From Nostoc sp. NMS2 (GTDB taxonomy: Bacteria; Cyanobacteriota; Cyanobacteriia; Cyanobacteriales; Nostocaceae): 42,736 nt of DNA. The notes below the pieces were generated by a model. The model made no database searches. It saw nothing but the letters and a program-made list of their open reading frames with translations, and was not told the origin of the DNA. This document shows, piece by piece, positions 1 to 8,538 of the stretch. The translations under genes and the position numbers were made by a program. Positions within the stretch are counted from its first letter, which is position 1, and each line of letters starts with the position of its first letter. The stretch lies in NCBI RefSeq assembly GCF_017115105.1, contig NZ_JABXKH010000148.1, positions 1 to 42,736 of the forward strand, in the 5' to 3' direction.

Positions 1-139
1 GAGAGGGATTTAGGGTGAGGGCGAAAACTACGGTTCTCAACTTAGATGAGGTTTAGTAACTTTTTTCAACTACACTTTATGAGTATCTTCTAGCGCGAGG
101 TAGTTTGACAAAAATCAATAAGTCACGCTAGAACATACC

Positions 140-919
140 TTAACCGAAACGCCCTGAAATGTAGTCGCGGGTGCGAGAGTCTAGTGGGTTGTTAAAGATT
201 TGCTCTGTAGCGCCAAATTCAATCATTTGACCAATTCGACTTTCATCGGTGCTAAAGAAAGCCGTAAAATCAGAAACGCGAGCGGCTTGCTGCATATTGT
301 GAGTAACGATCGCAATTGTCAATTCAGACTGTAAGCTATGAAGTAGTTCCTCAACTTTCATGGTGGCGATGGGGTCAAGAGCGGAGCAAGGCTCATCCAT
401 CAGCAGAACTTTTGGCTTGACTGCTAAAGCGCGGGCAATACATAATCTTTGTTGCTGACCACCAGAAAGCCCTAAAGCTGATTTATCGAGCTTATCTTTC
501 ACTTCATCCCAAAGAGCAGCGCTGTGAAGTGCAGATTCAACAATTTCATCTAATTCTAATTTTGAATGCCTACCTGCTATTCTCATACCGTAAGCAACGT
601 TTTCGTAAATACTTATTGGAAAAGGATTTGGTTTTTGAAACACCATACCAATTTGACGGCGTAATCGATTGATGTTGACACGAGGATCATAAATATTCTG
701 ACCAAAAAATTCTACATTTCCTTCAACTTTCACAGGCCCTTCTAATTCGCTAATGCGATTAAGAATTTTGATGAAGGTAGATTTGCCACAACCACTAGGG
801 CCAATAATGGCGGTTACTTGTTTTTGATAAATATCTATTGACACCTTTTCAATTGCTTTTGTTGTGCCATAGTAAAAGCTGATATTTTTAACTTTGATAG
901 CTGGAATTAGGTTACTCAT
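140..919 (-). CDS. pstB: Phosphate ABC transporter ATP-binding protein PstB
   Basis: This is the ATPase subunit that drives phosphate import through the PstCA channel from the cytoplasmic face. The 259-residue protein has the normal PstB length. Walker A is GPSGCGKST near residue 40, the Q-loop lies in GMVFQKPNPFP, the ABC signature is LSGGQQQR near residue 152, and Walker B is VLLMDEPCSALD followed by the switch His in THNMQQA. The KPNPFP stretch and the ISGRFG C-terminus are typical of PstB. It is the last gene of a minus-strand pstS-pstC-pstA-pstB cluster and is separated from pstA by 125 bp containing heptamer repeats. Identification is firm; which pstB paralogue this is cannot be told from the window. 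Confidence 0.97.
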   Translation of the reverse strand: MSNLIPAIKVKNISFYYGTTKAIEKVSIDIYQKQVTAIIGPSGCGKSTFIKILNRISELEGPVKVEGNVEFFGQNIYDPRVNINRLRRQIGMVFQKPNPFPISIYENVAYGMRIAGRHSKLELDEIVESALHSAALWDEVKDKLDKSALGLSGGQQQRLCIARALAVKPKVLLMDEPCSALDPIATMKVEELLHSLQSELTIAIVTHNMQQAARVSDFTAFFSTDESRIGQMIEFGATEQIFNNPLDSRTRDYISGRFG

Positions 920-920
920 G

Positions 921-956
921 CAATTCGTAATTCGTAATTCGTAATTCGTAATTAAG
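921..956. repeat. Tandem heptamer repeat (CGTAATT family)
   Basis: Four to five consecutive copies of the 7-bp unit ATTCGTA lie between pstB and pstA. An essentially identical 35-bp block, including the trailing AAG, occurs at 13401-13436 after recR. Two more blocks lie at 37875-37910 and, inverted, at 38120-38153. This is the class of short tandemly repeated repetitive sequence known from heterocystous cyanobacteria. Its position inside the pst operon means it is transcribed with it. Confidence 0.9.
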
Positions 957-1044
957 ACATATAAAATAAGCCTTGATCCTGGCGGCTTACCATTTTAATA
1001 TCATACTTTGCCAAGATAGAAAACAATACAAAAAATTATTTATT

Positions 1045-1926
1045 TTACTTTAGTCTTCTCTGTCTAATAACTAAGCGAGAAATAATACTGACACATAAAA
1101 TTAAGCCGAGTAAAACTATAGAAGTAGTCCATACCAATTGGCTTTTTTCTGGGTCGGGGTCGTTGTAGAGGTTAAAAATCAATACTGGTAAAGAAGCTGT
1201 TGGACTTAACAATCCTTCTGACCAATCTAGACTAAATAAAGCGGTAAAAATTAAGGGTGCTGTTTCACCAGCAGCACGAGCTACAGCTAATAAAATGCCT
1301 GTAGTAATTCCGGGGATTGCAGTAGTTACAACAATGCGAAAAGTAGTTTGGAAGCGAGTTCCACCTAAAGCAGCAGAGGCGAGACGTTGAGATGTGGGAA
1401 TCAGTTTTAAGGATTCTTCCGTTGTCAGTATAATCACAGGTAGCATAATCACGGCTAAAGCAAAACCACCTGCGATCGCACTAAATCCTTTAGTTACTAA
1501 AACTATCACACCATAAGCGAATACACCTACAACAATTGAAGGCACACCTGTAAGAATGCTGGTGATAAAACGAACAATACTAGCAATTGTGTTACTTTGT
1601 CCAAATTCTGCTAAGAAAATTCCTGTCATAATCCCTGTGGGAATGCTTAAAATAGCACCAATTATCACCATAATTATGGTTCCCAGAATGGCATTGCCAA
1701 AGCCATTATCAATTACTGCTTTGACAAACATTTCTGATTTCAGTCCAGATATTCCCCGGATGAAAATTTCCCACAAAATTGATAATAAAGGAATGAGTGC
1801 TAAACCTGTAAAACCAAAGGCGATCGCATTCATTGCATAAGTAAATATTACTCGCTCTGTTGGCAGAGGACTGCATAATTCTGCTGCCAAAGATTCATCC
1901 GTTTCTGACTGGATGTAACCACTCAT
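1045..1926 (-). CDS. pstA: Phosphate ABC transporter permease PstA
   Basis: This is one of the two membrane subunits forming the phosphate channel. The 293-residue protein shows about six hydrophobic helices and the binding-protein-dependent transport signature region (LASAALGGTRFQTTFRIVVTTAIPG read in part: ALGGTRFQTTFR, then AIPGITTGI), which contacts PstB. The segment GMITGIFLAEF-like, IPTGIMTGIFLAEFG, is characteristic of PstA. It sits 52 bp downstream of pstC on the minus strand, consistent with a single operon. Length and composition match the family and no damage is visible. Confidence 0.96.
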   Translation of the reverse strand: MSGYIQSETDESLAAELCSPLPTERVIFTYAMNAIAFGFTGLALIPLLSILWEIFIRGISGLKSEMFVKAVIDNGFGNAILGTIIMVIIGAILSIPTGIMTGIFLAEFGQSNTIASIVRFITSILTGVPSIVVGVFAYGVIVLVTKGFSAIAGGFALAVIMLPVIILTTEESLKLIPTSQRLASAALGGTRFQTTFRIVVTTAIPGITTGILLAVARAAGETAPLIFTALFSLDWSEGLLSPTASLPVLIFNLYNDPDPEKSQLVWTTSIVLLGLILCVSIISRLVIRQRRLK

Positions 1927-1978
1927 AAGTTTTACAAATTTTGATTGATAAACGTCTTGCTACACCAATGAAAAAGTA

Positions 1979-2956
1979 TCATTTGTTTTCCCTGCCAACC
2001 CACTTCACCAATAGTACAGCGCCAATATTTACAGCTAGAGTCAACCCAAACAAAATCAATCCCAAATAGCTTAAAGCACCTATATGCAATCCCGGTTCAG
2101 CTTCGGCAAATTCATTAGCTAATACAGAGGGAATTGTATAAGCTGGATCGAGTAAAGAAGCGCTGATTTGAGCAGAGTTGCCAATCACCATAGTGACAGC
2201 CATTGTTTCACCCAAAGCACGTCCTAAAGCAAGCATTGCTGCACTCACAATTCCAGAAAATCCAGATGGTAGCAAGACTCGAAAAATTGTTTCCCAACGA
2301 GTGCCACCCAAAGCCATAGATGCACTACGTAATTCTTTAGGGATAGCCATTAAGACATCACGACTAATTGCTGCCATTGTGGGCAAAATCATGATGGCTA
2401 GAATAACTCCAGCAGTCAACATATTAGTCCCAGAAGGATCTTCTGTATTAAACAGTGGTATCCATTTAAAAGTGCTGGCTAGCCACTTTTGTAGAGGTTC
2501 TAGAACTGGAATAAAGACAAAAATCCCCCATAAACCAATAATTACACTGGGAATTGCTGCAATTAATTCAACAACAAATGCTAGGATGGTTCGCAGCGAT
2601 GTAGGTAAGAAATTTTCACTAGTGACTAAAGCTACTGCCATTCCCACCGGGACAGCGAATAAAATAGCGATCGCACTACTTACCAAAGTTCCATAAATAT
2701 AGGGTAATGCACCAAAAATCTGATTACCTGTATCCCAATCTTTTCCCCACAAAAACCCCAGTCCAAACTGCTTGATGGCTGGTAGAGCTTCTGAGAAAAT
2801 TACCCAACTCATCAAAAATAGTACTGCGACAGTAATCACGGCAAAAAAGTATACTAGCCGTGTAAAACCTTGGTCAAACCAGAAATTTGTGCCACTGATA
2901 CCTGTTAGATTAAAACTTTCATCGCCTAAATTTGAATCATCTGATGAATTTGCCAT
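1979..2956 (-). CDS. pstC: Phosphate ABC transporter permease PstC
   Basis: This is the partner permease of PstA. The 325-residue protein has a short polar N-terminus (about 35 residues), then six or so transmembrane helices. The EAA-like loop reads ELRSASMALGGTRWETIFR, followed by LLPSGFSGI. Residues around ELIAAIPSVIIGLWGIFVF are the usual PstC motif. It lies between pstS and pstA on the minus strand, with a 179-bp gap to pstS that contains an inverted repeat. That gap may lower the amount of permease relative to binding protein, as is common in such operons (inference). Confidence 0.96.
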   Translation of the reverse strand: MANSSDDSNLGDESFNLTGISGTNFWFDQGFTRLVYFFAVITVAVLFLMSWVIFSEALPAIKQFGLGFLWGKDWDTGNQIFGALPYIYGTLVSSAIAILFAVPVGMAVALVTSENFLPTSLRTILAFVVELIAAIPSVIIGLWGIFVFIPVLEPLQKWLASTFKWIPLFNTEDPSGTNMLTAGVILAIMILPTMAAISRDVLMAIPKELRSASMALGGTRWETIFRVLLPSGFSGIVSAAMLALGRALGETMAVTMVIGNSAQISASLLDPAYTIPSVLANEFAEAEPGLHIGALSYLGLILFGLTLAVNIGAVLLVKWVGRENK

Positions 2957-3038
2957 TACAAATCAATAAAATAGATTTTTTATTGCTACTAGAGCGAGTT
3001 ATTAACTCACCCTATTAATAGAGGAAATTAGTAAGATA

Positions 3039-3106
3039 ATCCCCCTTGTTCCCTCCTTTTCAAGAGAGAATCTTAAAAGCCCTCTTTTTAAGGAGGTTGG
3101 GGGATC
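3039..3106. repeat. Inverted repeat in the pstS-pstC gap
   Basis: The left arm (CCCCCTTGTTCCCTCCTTTT) and right arm (AAGGAGGTTGGGGGATC) can pair imperfectly. This is a form of the dispersed 'cccccttaaaaagg' palindrome that also appears at 13595-13745. In the pst transcript it would fold directly after the pstS stop codon. It could stabilise the upstream message or partly terminate transcription before pstC. That function is inference; the pairing is visible. Confidence 0.6.
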
Positions 3107-3135
3107 TCTTCTACGTAAGTCTTAAAGATTGCAAA

Positions 3136-4179
3136 TTAAGGCTTGACAGAGCTATTCACTGTTTGAAGCACCCGATTTACTACATCAGATGGAATTTTGG
3201 TGTAGTTGAGGTCATCGTTATACTGCTGACCGTCTTTCAATACCCAATTAATCCATTTCTTAATTGCATCAGCTTTAGCAGCATTAGCATACTGTTTGTA
3301 AACCATCATCCAAGTAAGACCAACAATCGGATAACCTTGTGTTGGCTCTCCTACAAAAACGCGGTAATTTTCTGGAAAAGTGACAGTTGACAAAGCTGCA
3401 TTTGCAGATTGTAAAGAAGGAGCAACAAATTCTCCTTTCTTATTTTGTACCAGTGCTGATTTCAGATTATTTTTGAGAGCGTAGGCATATTCTACATAAC
3501 CAATAGAACCAGGAGTACGAGCAACTATAGCAGCTACGCCTGGATTCCCTTTGCCTTTGAGGACATTTGGCAGATTCCATTTTGGAGCAGTGTTAGCTCC
3601 AACTCTGCCTTTAAAATAACCACTAGTAGCACTTAAGTGGTTAGTGAAAATGAAAGTTGTACCGCTACCATCGGCGCGAACAGCAAATTTAATTGCTTGA
3701 TTTGGTAGATTAGCACCTGGATTATCAGCTTTAATTTTCGGGTCATTCCAATTGGTAATTTGACCTGAGAAAATTGCTGGTAATGTAGCGCGGGACAATT
3801 TGAGTTCATTAACACCTGGAAGATTGTAAACCACAGAAACAGCACCGCCTGCTGTGGGTACTAAGATTACACCGTTCTTGACTTTACTGATTTCATCATC
3901 TTTCATTGCAGCATCACTACCACCAAAGTCAACGGTTCCTGCGATGACTTGACGAATGCCGCCACCACTACCAATTGCTTGGTAGTTAATTTTCAAGTCT
4001 GGATATTTCTTCTTCACTTCACGAGCATACCGTTCGTAAAGCGGAGCCGGAAAAGTTGCTCCTGCACCATTGAGAGTTTCAGCTTGTGCGATCGCACCAA
4101 AAAATGGACTAAGTGCAACAGAAGTTGTCACCAATGAAGTAGCAACGACACGATTCAAGGTGGTGGTCGAAAAAATCAT
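3136..4179 (-). CDS. pstS: Periplasmic phosphate-binding protein PstS
   Basis: This is the high-affinity phosphate receptor that hands phosphate to PstCA. The 347-residue protein begins with a signal peptide (MIFSTTTLNRVVATSLVTTS, then a hydrophobic run ending near AIAQAE, residues about 1-33). It then shows the PstS hallmarks LNGAGATFPAPLYERY, YQAIGSGGGIRQV, DFGGSDAAM and FAVRADGSGTTFIFTNHLS, whose Ser, Asp, Arg and Thr residues coordinate phosphate in the family. It is the first gene of the pst operon. A long AT-rich leader (4180-4496) precedes it and holds a candidate Pho box. Confidence 0.97.
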   Translation of the reverse strand: MIFSTTTLNRVVATSLVTTSVALSPFFGAIAQAETLNGAGATFPAPLYERYAREVKKKYPDLKINYQAIGSGGGIRQVIAGTVDFGGSDAAMKDDEISKVKNGVILVPTAGGAVSVVYNLPGVNELKLSRATLPAIFSGQITNWNDPKIKADNPGANLPNQAIKFAVRADGSGTTFIFTNHLSATSGYFKGRVGANTAPKWNLPNVLKGKGNPGVAAIVARTPGSIGYVEYAYALKNNLKSALVQNKKGEFVAPSLQSANAALSTVTFPENYRVFVGEPTQGYPIVGLTWMMVYKQYANAAKADAIKKWINWVLKDGQQYNDDLNYTKIPSDVVNRVLQTVNSSVKP

Positions 4180-4244
4180 ATTACCTCTGATTAAAGGAAT
4201 ATCTTCCTGCTGTAATTCCAGCCTTAATCAAGTTACATTTGTTG

Positions 4245-4263
4245 TGGTTAAACTTTCTTTAAC
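4245..4263 (-). promoter_or_regulatory. Candidate Pho box upstream of pstS
   Basis: Read on the minus strand, two 8-bp units GTTAAAGA and TTTAACCA are separated by 3 bp, about 66 bp before the pstS start. Cyanobacterial PhoB/SphR boxes are tandem 8-bp repeats resembling YTTAACCT with 3-bp spacers, so both the spacing and the TTAACC core fit. A third unit is not convincing. Regulation of pstS by phosphate starvation is expected from the family; this particular site is a prediction. Confidence 0.4.
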
Positions 4264-4677
4264 GATTGATAAACAAAAAATTAAGATACGTTTAAATATT
4301 AATTTCCAAAATTTTTTGCTTATTGATATTTGATTGATTAGATTAGTTAGTAAAAAAGATGCTAATAAAAAAATAAATTTAATTTAAATAATTAAAAATG
4401 AGTAAATCACAAAATTTAAAAAATATAATTACAGTAGAAATGATAAATTATGTTTTTACACATATGGGATGTTTCCAACTAATCCAATTAATATTTAGGG
4501 ACTTCCAAATAAAAAAACATCCAACAATTTTTTGTGGGGTGGGCCGAAAAGCCATAGGTGTCAAGTTAACGTGAAACCCTCGCAATGACGTTATATTAAG
4601 CCTACTCAATTACCAATTAAGTCGTCGGAACCCCACCCCGCTTTTGTCTAGCGACAAAATCTCCCCTCCCCGTGAAC

Positions 4678-4835
4678 CTACGGTGTATACACAAGTGACT
4701 TATTTTGCTCAAAGCGCTCTCAGACCTAACCCCCAGCCCCTTCCCTACGAGGGAAGGGGAGCCAATCTTTAAAGCCCCTCTCCGCGTCGGAGAGGGGTTT
4801 GGGGAGAGGTCTGGCGACTTGTGTATACACGGTAG
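4678..4835. mobile_element. Nested 158-bp inverted-repeat element
   Basis: The 19-bp ends CTACGGTGTATACACAAGT (4678-4696) and, in reverse complement at 4817-4835, CTACCGTGTATACACAAGT differ at one base. Inside are two perfect 10-bp hairpins with 3-nt loops: 4737-4759 (CCCCTTCCCT/ACG) and 4775-4797 (CCCCTCTCCG/CGT). The element interrupts a palindrome whose 15-bp arms (CCCCTCCCCGTGAAC, 4663-4677, and its complement 4840-4854) directly flank it. A solitary end of the same type lies at 13624-13642. It has no coding capacity. Confidence 0.65.
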
Positions 4836-4903
4836 CCCCGTTCACGGGGAGGGGATTAAGGGGAGCCAGTGCGGGAACAGGGGTTTCCCCCGCCGCAGGA
4901 TGC

Positions 4904-4945
4904 GCGTAAAGCCTTCTCTACGAGACGCTGCGCGAACGGCATAGC
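4904..4945. repeat. 42-bp dispersed repeat shared with 38040-38081
   Basis: The sequence beginning GCGTAAAGCCTTCTCTACGA and ending GCGAACGGCATAGC recurs in inverted orientation at 38040-38081 with one mismatch. A shortened copy of its core (GAGACGCTGCGCGAACG) lies at 38090-38106. It contains the self-complementary GACGCTGCGCGAACG type of motif that is common in Nostoc intergenic DNA. Here it lies within the larger element 4497-5103. Confidence 0.75.
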
Positions 4946-5104
4946 TTCGCTTAACGCAAAGCGTCTCCAAGAGTTGCGCTGTAGTGGAGCATCTGGCGTG
5001 TGGGGTAAAACGCCTGTGGGATAAGCATTTGCTCTTAAGTTGACACCAATGGCTTTTCGGCCCACCCCACAAGATTGGATAATTTATTTGTTGGAAATCC
5101 CTTA

Positions 5105-5674
5105 TTACGTAGTCACCTTTAACCATCCAAAAATATCACCTACCGTCAACTGTAACCCCTGACAGAATTCTGGCACTGGTAAAACAGACTCAATTTCCTC
5201 AAAAGGTAAAGGTTGTTGTCCCGCAGGATAAACAGCAATGAATCTCTCATCAGGGTCAATTAACCAACCCATTTTAGTCCCGTGATTGAGAGCGTGTAAG
5301 ATTTTTTTTGTAACTTTTGTATGGCTTTGTTCCGGGGAGAGAATTTCGATTAGCCAGTCGGGTGCTGCGGCAAATGTATTAGAAATATCACCATTTTCGT
5401 CTATAGGAAGCCTTGCCCAAGAAAATACAGCGACATCGGGAACTATAGAACGTCCTGCAAAAGTGCAACGCAATTCTGGAAAAGCCCAACCCATTTTTTG
5501 TACTTTGATAACAGAATTGATTGTGAGACAGAGTTCTCCTTGAATGGTGCTATGTTTTCCTTGAGGCATAGGTTTTGGAATGATTTTCCCATCGATGTAT
5601 TCGCAATACGGTTTAGTTTCTGGTAGTGCGATAAACTCTTCTAGGCTTAATATTTTATTTGATGTTTGTACCAT
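5105..5674 (-). CDS. Uma2 family (DUF820) PD-(D/E)XK-like protein
   Basis: The 189-residue protein belongs to the large cyanobacterial Uma2/DUF820 family of restriction-endonuclease-fold proteins. It shows the family start (LSLEEFIALPETKPYCEYIDGKI), the conserved region VPDVAVFSWARLP, the core APDWLIEILSPEQS with its acidic residue, and the lysine-bearing TKVTKKILHALNHGTKMGWLIDPDE. Family members multiply in Nostoc genomes and their biological role is largely unknown. Nuclease activity is only a fold-based expectation. It abuts the MITE-like element at 5103, so its stop codon is nearly at the element end. Confidence 0.88.
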   Translation of the reverse strand: MVQTSNKILSLEEFIALPETKPYCEYIDGKIIPKPMPQGKHSTIQGELCLTINSVIKVQKMGWAFPELRCTFAGRSIVPDVAVFSWARLPIDENGDISNTFAAAPDWLIEILSPEQSHTKVTKKILHALNHGTKMGWLIDPDERFIAVYPAGQQPLPFEEIESVLPVPEFCQGLQLTVGDIFGWLKVTT

Positions 5675-5775
5675 GATTATCCTCGCTTCAACTTATAATA
5701 TTTTTTGACATCGTTAGTATTTACCTTATTTTAAAATATTTTTCAATTTACCAATCCGTCAATATCTAAATTATT

Positions 5776-6744
5776 TCATGCTTTCTTGCGGCTACAATAC
5801 ATTACCAAAAGTATAAATAATCCCATTCCTGCCAAATATTTAATTGCATCAGGTACATTAGGATTAGGTGAAAAAAAGCCTTCGATCGTACCAGCAATAA
5901 TCAACATTGGTACAATGCCAAATACTAGCTGCACCGCCTGAGAACCATAAAATTTCAGTGCATCTCCACGGCGATATTTACCAGGAAATAAAATTGCTCT
6001 TGCTAATAAAAATCCTGCACCCCCAGCAAAAAAGATTGCGGGTAATTCCAAAGAACCATGCGGGAATACAAAGGCCCAAAAAGGATAAGCCAGATTATTT
6101 TGACCAACCAAAGTGCCAACAGCACCAATTAATAAGCCATTAAATACCATCAAATAGGCTGTATATAGTCCAACAGTGATGCCACCGGCAACAGCACCAA
6201 AGGATACTGACAGATTATTGATCGTAATACTACTGGATGCCAGAGGTTCAACACCGACAATTGACCCCATCCATAATTTATGATCGTCTCGCACTTTGGT
6301 AATCAAACTTTCAGGTACAATCAAAGCCATAAAGCTAGGGTTTTGCCAAGAATACCACCAAGCAACTAGTGCCCCCAGTAGGAACAGTGCCGTGGCTACA
6401 GCAATATATGCAAATGTTTTCTGAACTACAGATGGTAATCCCCATCGGTAAAATTCTAGGATTGCCTGCCATTCCTGTCGCCGCGAACCTTGGTAAATCT
6501 GCGTATAGGCACGAGTTGTTAAAGATTGTAAACTTTGTATCAAAGTATTGCCGATTTGCTGGGTACGGGCACGAGCCAAATCTGCCGCTACTGAACGATA
6601 TAAACTCGCTAACTCTCTAATTTCTGCTGCCCGTAGAGACTTTAGCCCTTTTTTTTCTATCTGCTTTAATAAGGCATCCAGACGCTGCCAATTTGGTTCT
6701 CGTCGCGCAATCCAACGTTGAATATTCATGAATTTTGGGAACAC
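5776..6744 (-). CDS. SpoIIM-like (stage II sporulation protein M family) membrane protein
   Basis: The 322-residue protein begins with a charged cytoplasmic region (about residues 1-105: MNIQRWIARREPNWQRLDAL, then LASLYRSVAADLARAR). Five or six hydrophobic segments follow. LNYLTVSFGAVAGG-like text reads INNLSVSFGAVAGGITVG, followed by PHGSLELPAIFFAGGAGFLLA. The N-terminal RR..W..L..L pattern and the PHG.LE.PAI motif are typical of the SpoIIM/DUF95 family found in non-sporulating bacteria. It is divergent from the membrane protein at 6810 with only 65 bp between them. SpoIIM-like and RDD genes often travel together in cyanobacteria, suggesting a shared envelope function (inference). Confidence 0.85.
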   Translation of the reverse strand: MFPKFMNIQRWIARREPNWQRLDALLKQIEKKGLKSLRAAEIRELASLYRSVAADLARARTQQIGNTLIQSLQSLTTRAYTQIYQGSRRQEWQAILEFYRWGLPSVVQKTFAYIAVATALFLLGALVAWWYSWQNPSFMALIVPESLITKVRDDHKLWMGSIVGVEPLASSSITINNLSVSFGAVAGGITVGLYTAYLMVFNGLLIGAVGTLVGQNNLAYPFWAFVFPHGSLELPAIFFAGGAGFLLARAILFPGKYRRGDALKFYGSQAVQLVFGIVPMLIIAGTIEGFFSPNPNVPDAIKYLAGMGLFILLVMYCSRKKA

Positions 6745-6809
6745 TGAGTTTAACTTAGCTTAAGATAGCCTCAAATTCATCTCCGTAGTTTCAAGGGAAA
6801 TTTGCCATT

Positions 6810-7655
6810 ATGTCTGAAAATTTGGGATCTTCCGGCCAGATACAACCACTGAGTGTAGGGAATGTTGTCAGTGCTGCGGTGCGATTGTATCGTTCTCATC
6901 TGAAGACTTATCTTAATCTGGCTTTGACTGCTCACTTGTGGGCTATAGTTCCGATTTATGGCTGGGCAAAATATGCAGCCATCTCTGGACTAATTTCACG
7001 CTTGGCTTTTGGAGAATTGATTTACCAACCTGAAAGTGTCCAAGCCGCCAGTAGCCATGTTAATCCCCGTCTGTGGTCATTTTTAAGAGTTGGTTTTCAG
7101 GTAGCAGTATCTTTGCTGCTAGTTTATTTAGGATTGGCGATCGCAGGTGGTATTCTGGCTGGATTGCTGGGAGCGTTATTAGGAGGGATATTAGGTACTG
7201 CGGGTGTTGTAGTCGCAACTCCATTGGCAATAATTTTAATGGTAGTTATTTTACTGTTGGGACTAACCTGGTTCTACTCTCGTTGGATAGTAGCTGAAGT
7301 ACCGCTAGCAGTTGAAGAAAATATTAATGGTGGCGAAAGTGTTGCTAGAAGTTGGGAGTTAACTAAAGCCTCGGTACTTCGTATTCAGGGCGTTGTTTTA
7401 GTTGCTTTTTTCGTTACACTGCCATTAGTGTTTGTATTAAACTATATACCTAGCTTATTCCTTATCAAGCTTGAGCCAGGTACTGTCATCTACGGAATTG
7501 TGTATTTTATTTCTTTGATTGGCAGCTTAGTAGGTGGAGTTTTGATAATGCCATTCTGGCAAGCACTAAAAGCTGTTTTATACTTGGACTTGAGGACTCG
7601 GCGTGAAGGTCTAGGTTTGCAGTTACGGCAACCTCCTACACAAGATTTTCGTTGA
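6810..7655 (+). CDS. Conserved cyanobacterial multi-pass membrane protein
   Basis: The 281-residue protein has about six hydrophobic stretches, including a very glycine-rich pair around residues 95-155. The N-terminus reads LSVGNVVSAAVRLYRSHLKTY, which resembles the start of glycerophosphodiester phosphodiesterase membrane-domain/DUF975-type integral proteins (hence 'GNV.S.A.RLY..'). The pattern ENINGGESVARSWELTKAS between helices is also typical of that group. No catalytic motif is visible. It is followed after 45 bp by the RDD gene, probably in one operon, and is divergent from the SpoIIM-like gene. Function is not known. Confidence 0.75.
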   Translation: MSENLGSSGQIQPLSVGNVVSAAVRLYRSHLKTYLNLALTAHLWAIVPIYGWAKYAAISGLISRLAFGELIYQPESVQAASSHVNPRLWSFLRVGFQVAVSLLLVYLGLAIAGGILAGLLGALLGGILGTAGVVVATPLAIILMVVILLLGLTWFYSRWIVAEVPLAVEENINGGESVARSWELTKASVLRIQGVVLVAFFVTLPLVFVLNYIPSLFLIKLEPGTVIYGIVYFISLIGSLVGGVLIMPFWQALKAVLYLDLRTRREGLGLQLRQPPTQDFR

Positions 7656-7700
7656 GTCAACATCTTAATTCAACTCTATTAATTTTCAATTGGTTAAAAT

Positions 7701-8486
7701 ATGCGCTTTTTTAATCGCATCACATTCCAGACTCCAGAAAGTGTAGAGTTGGAATTTACTTTAGCGGGAATTGGTAATCGAGCTTTAGCGCTGCTGATTG
7801 ACTATACAGTGTTGGGTGTAACTTTGATTCTGTTTGTCCTTACCTGGACTGTCTTCTCAACGCAGCTGATAAATTTTATTGAAGACTTTTTTACGACTTT
7901 ACCAAATTTAGATATTTGGTTGTTAGCAATTTTCTTCATTATCGCCTTTGCAATTTACATCAGCTATTTTGTATTTTTTGAAACCTTATGGTTTGGGCAA
8001 ACTCCTGGTAAACGGGTTGCTAAAATTCGCGTAGTTCGAGATGATGGTAGGCTCATCGGGTTACAACAAGCAACTCTCCGGGCCCTATTGCGACCCTTTG
8101 ATGAGACTTTATTTATTGGCGCTTTTTTAATTATGTTGGGTAGTCGTGAAAAGCGTTTAGGTGATTTGGCTGCCGGTACAATTGTAATTCAAGCTGAAAC
8201 ACCCACTGCATCCGCGACATTGACAATTTCAGAACAGGCAAAGGAACTTCATGAACAGTTAATCCAAATTGCCGATTTATCGAAATTATTGCCCGATGAT
8301 TTTGCTGTGATTCGTGAGTATTTGCAGCGACGGGCTGCAATGTCATTAAAGGCAAGAGCCTCACTATCTCTAAAGTTAGCCGAGCAAGTAGTAGCTATTA
8401 TTAATTTAGAAAAGTTGCCAGAAGCTGTTACACCTGATGTTTTTTTAGAAGCTGTTTATCTCGTTTATCAACAACCTGAGTTTTAA
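7701..8486 (+). CDS. RDD family membrane protein
   Basis: The 261-residue protein has an RDD domain in about residues 20-165: GIGNRALALLIDYTVLG holds the conserved R and D of helix 1, and FGQTPGKRVAKIRVVRDDGR the typical loop, followed by LRALLRPFD. Three hydrophobic helices are present. The C-terminal 90 residues are soluble and helical (FAVIREYLQRRAAMSLKARA). RDD proteins are membrane proteins of unclear role, some linked to ion transport. It is likely co-transcribed with the gene at 6810. The N-terminal FNRITFQTPESVELEFTLAG is usual for the cyanobacterial members. Confidence 0.88.
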   Translation: MRFFNRITFQTPESVELEFTLAGIGNRALALLIDYTVLGVTLILFVLTWTVFSTQLINFIEDFFTTLPNLDIWLLAIFFIIAFAIYISYFVFFETLWFGQTPGKRVAKIRVVRDDGRLIGLQQATLRALLRPFDETLFIGAFLIMLGSREKRLGDLAAGTIVIQAETPTASATLTISEQAKELHEQLIQIADLSKLLPDDFAVIREYLQRRAAMSLKARASLSLKLAEQVVAIINLEKLPEAVTPDVFLEAVYLVYQQPEF

Positions 8487-8538
8487 AGAAGAATTCAGAA
8501 TTCAGGACGGGCTAAACGCCCCGCTATCGCTAACAGAA

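Larger units (their letters stand above)
4497..5103. mobile_element. MITE-like element with ~70-bp imperfect terminal inverted repeats
   Basis: The left end starts AGGGACTTCCAAATAA and runs through GTGGGGTGGGCCGAAAAGCC to about 4567. The right end, read in reverse complement from 5102, starts AGGGATTTCCAACAAATAA and runs through the same GTGGGGTGGGCCGAAAAGCC and on to GGTGTCAAC. The element is about 605 bp and has no plausible transposase, so it would be non-autonomous. Flanking bases are AT-rich (TTT at the left, TATT at the right) and no clear target duplication longer than TTA/TA can be fixed. It lies in the space between the pstS leader and the Uma2 gene and carries another small element inside (4678-4835). 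Confidence 0.7.

Noticed and set aside
921..956. CRISPR-like array
   Set aside because: The units are contiguous 7-mers without spacers; they are tandem heptamer repeats. The same applies at 13401, 29069 and 37875.
2178..2696. Long plus-strand ORF opposite pstC
   Set aside because: It is an antisense shadow of a clear membrane-protein gene, with low-complexity composition and no motif.
4705..4944. ORF inside the element upstream of Uma2
   Set aside because: It is a translation of palindromic repeats (hairpins and GC-rich repeat) and has no protein features.
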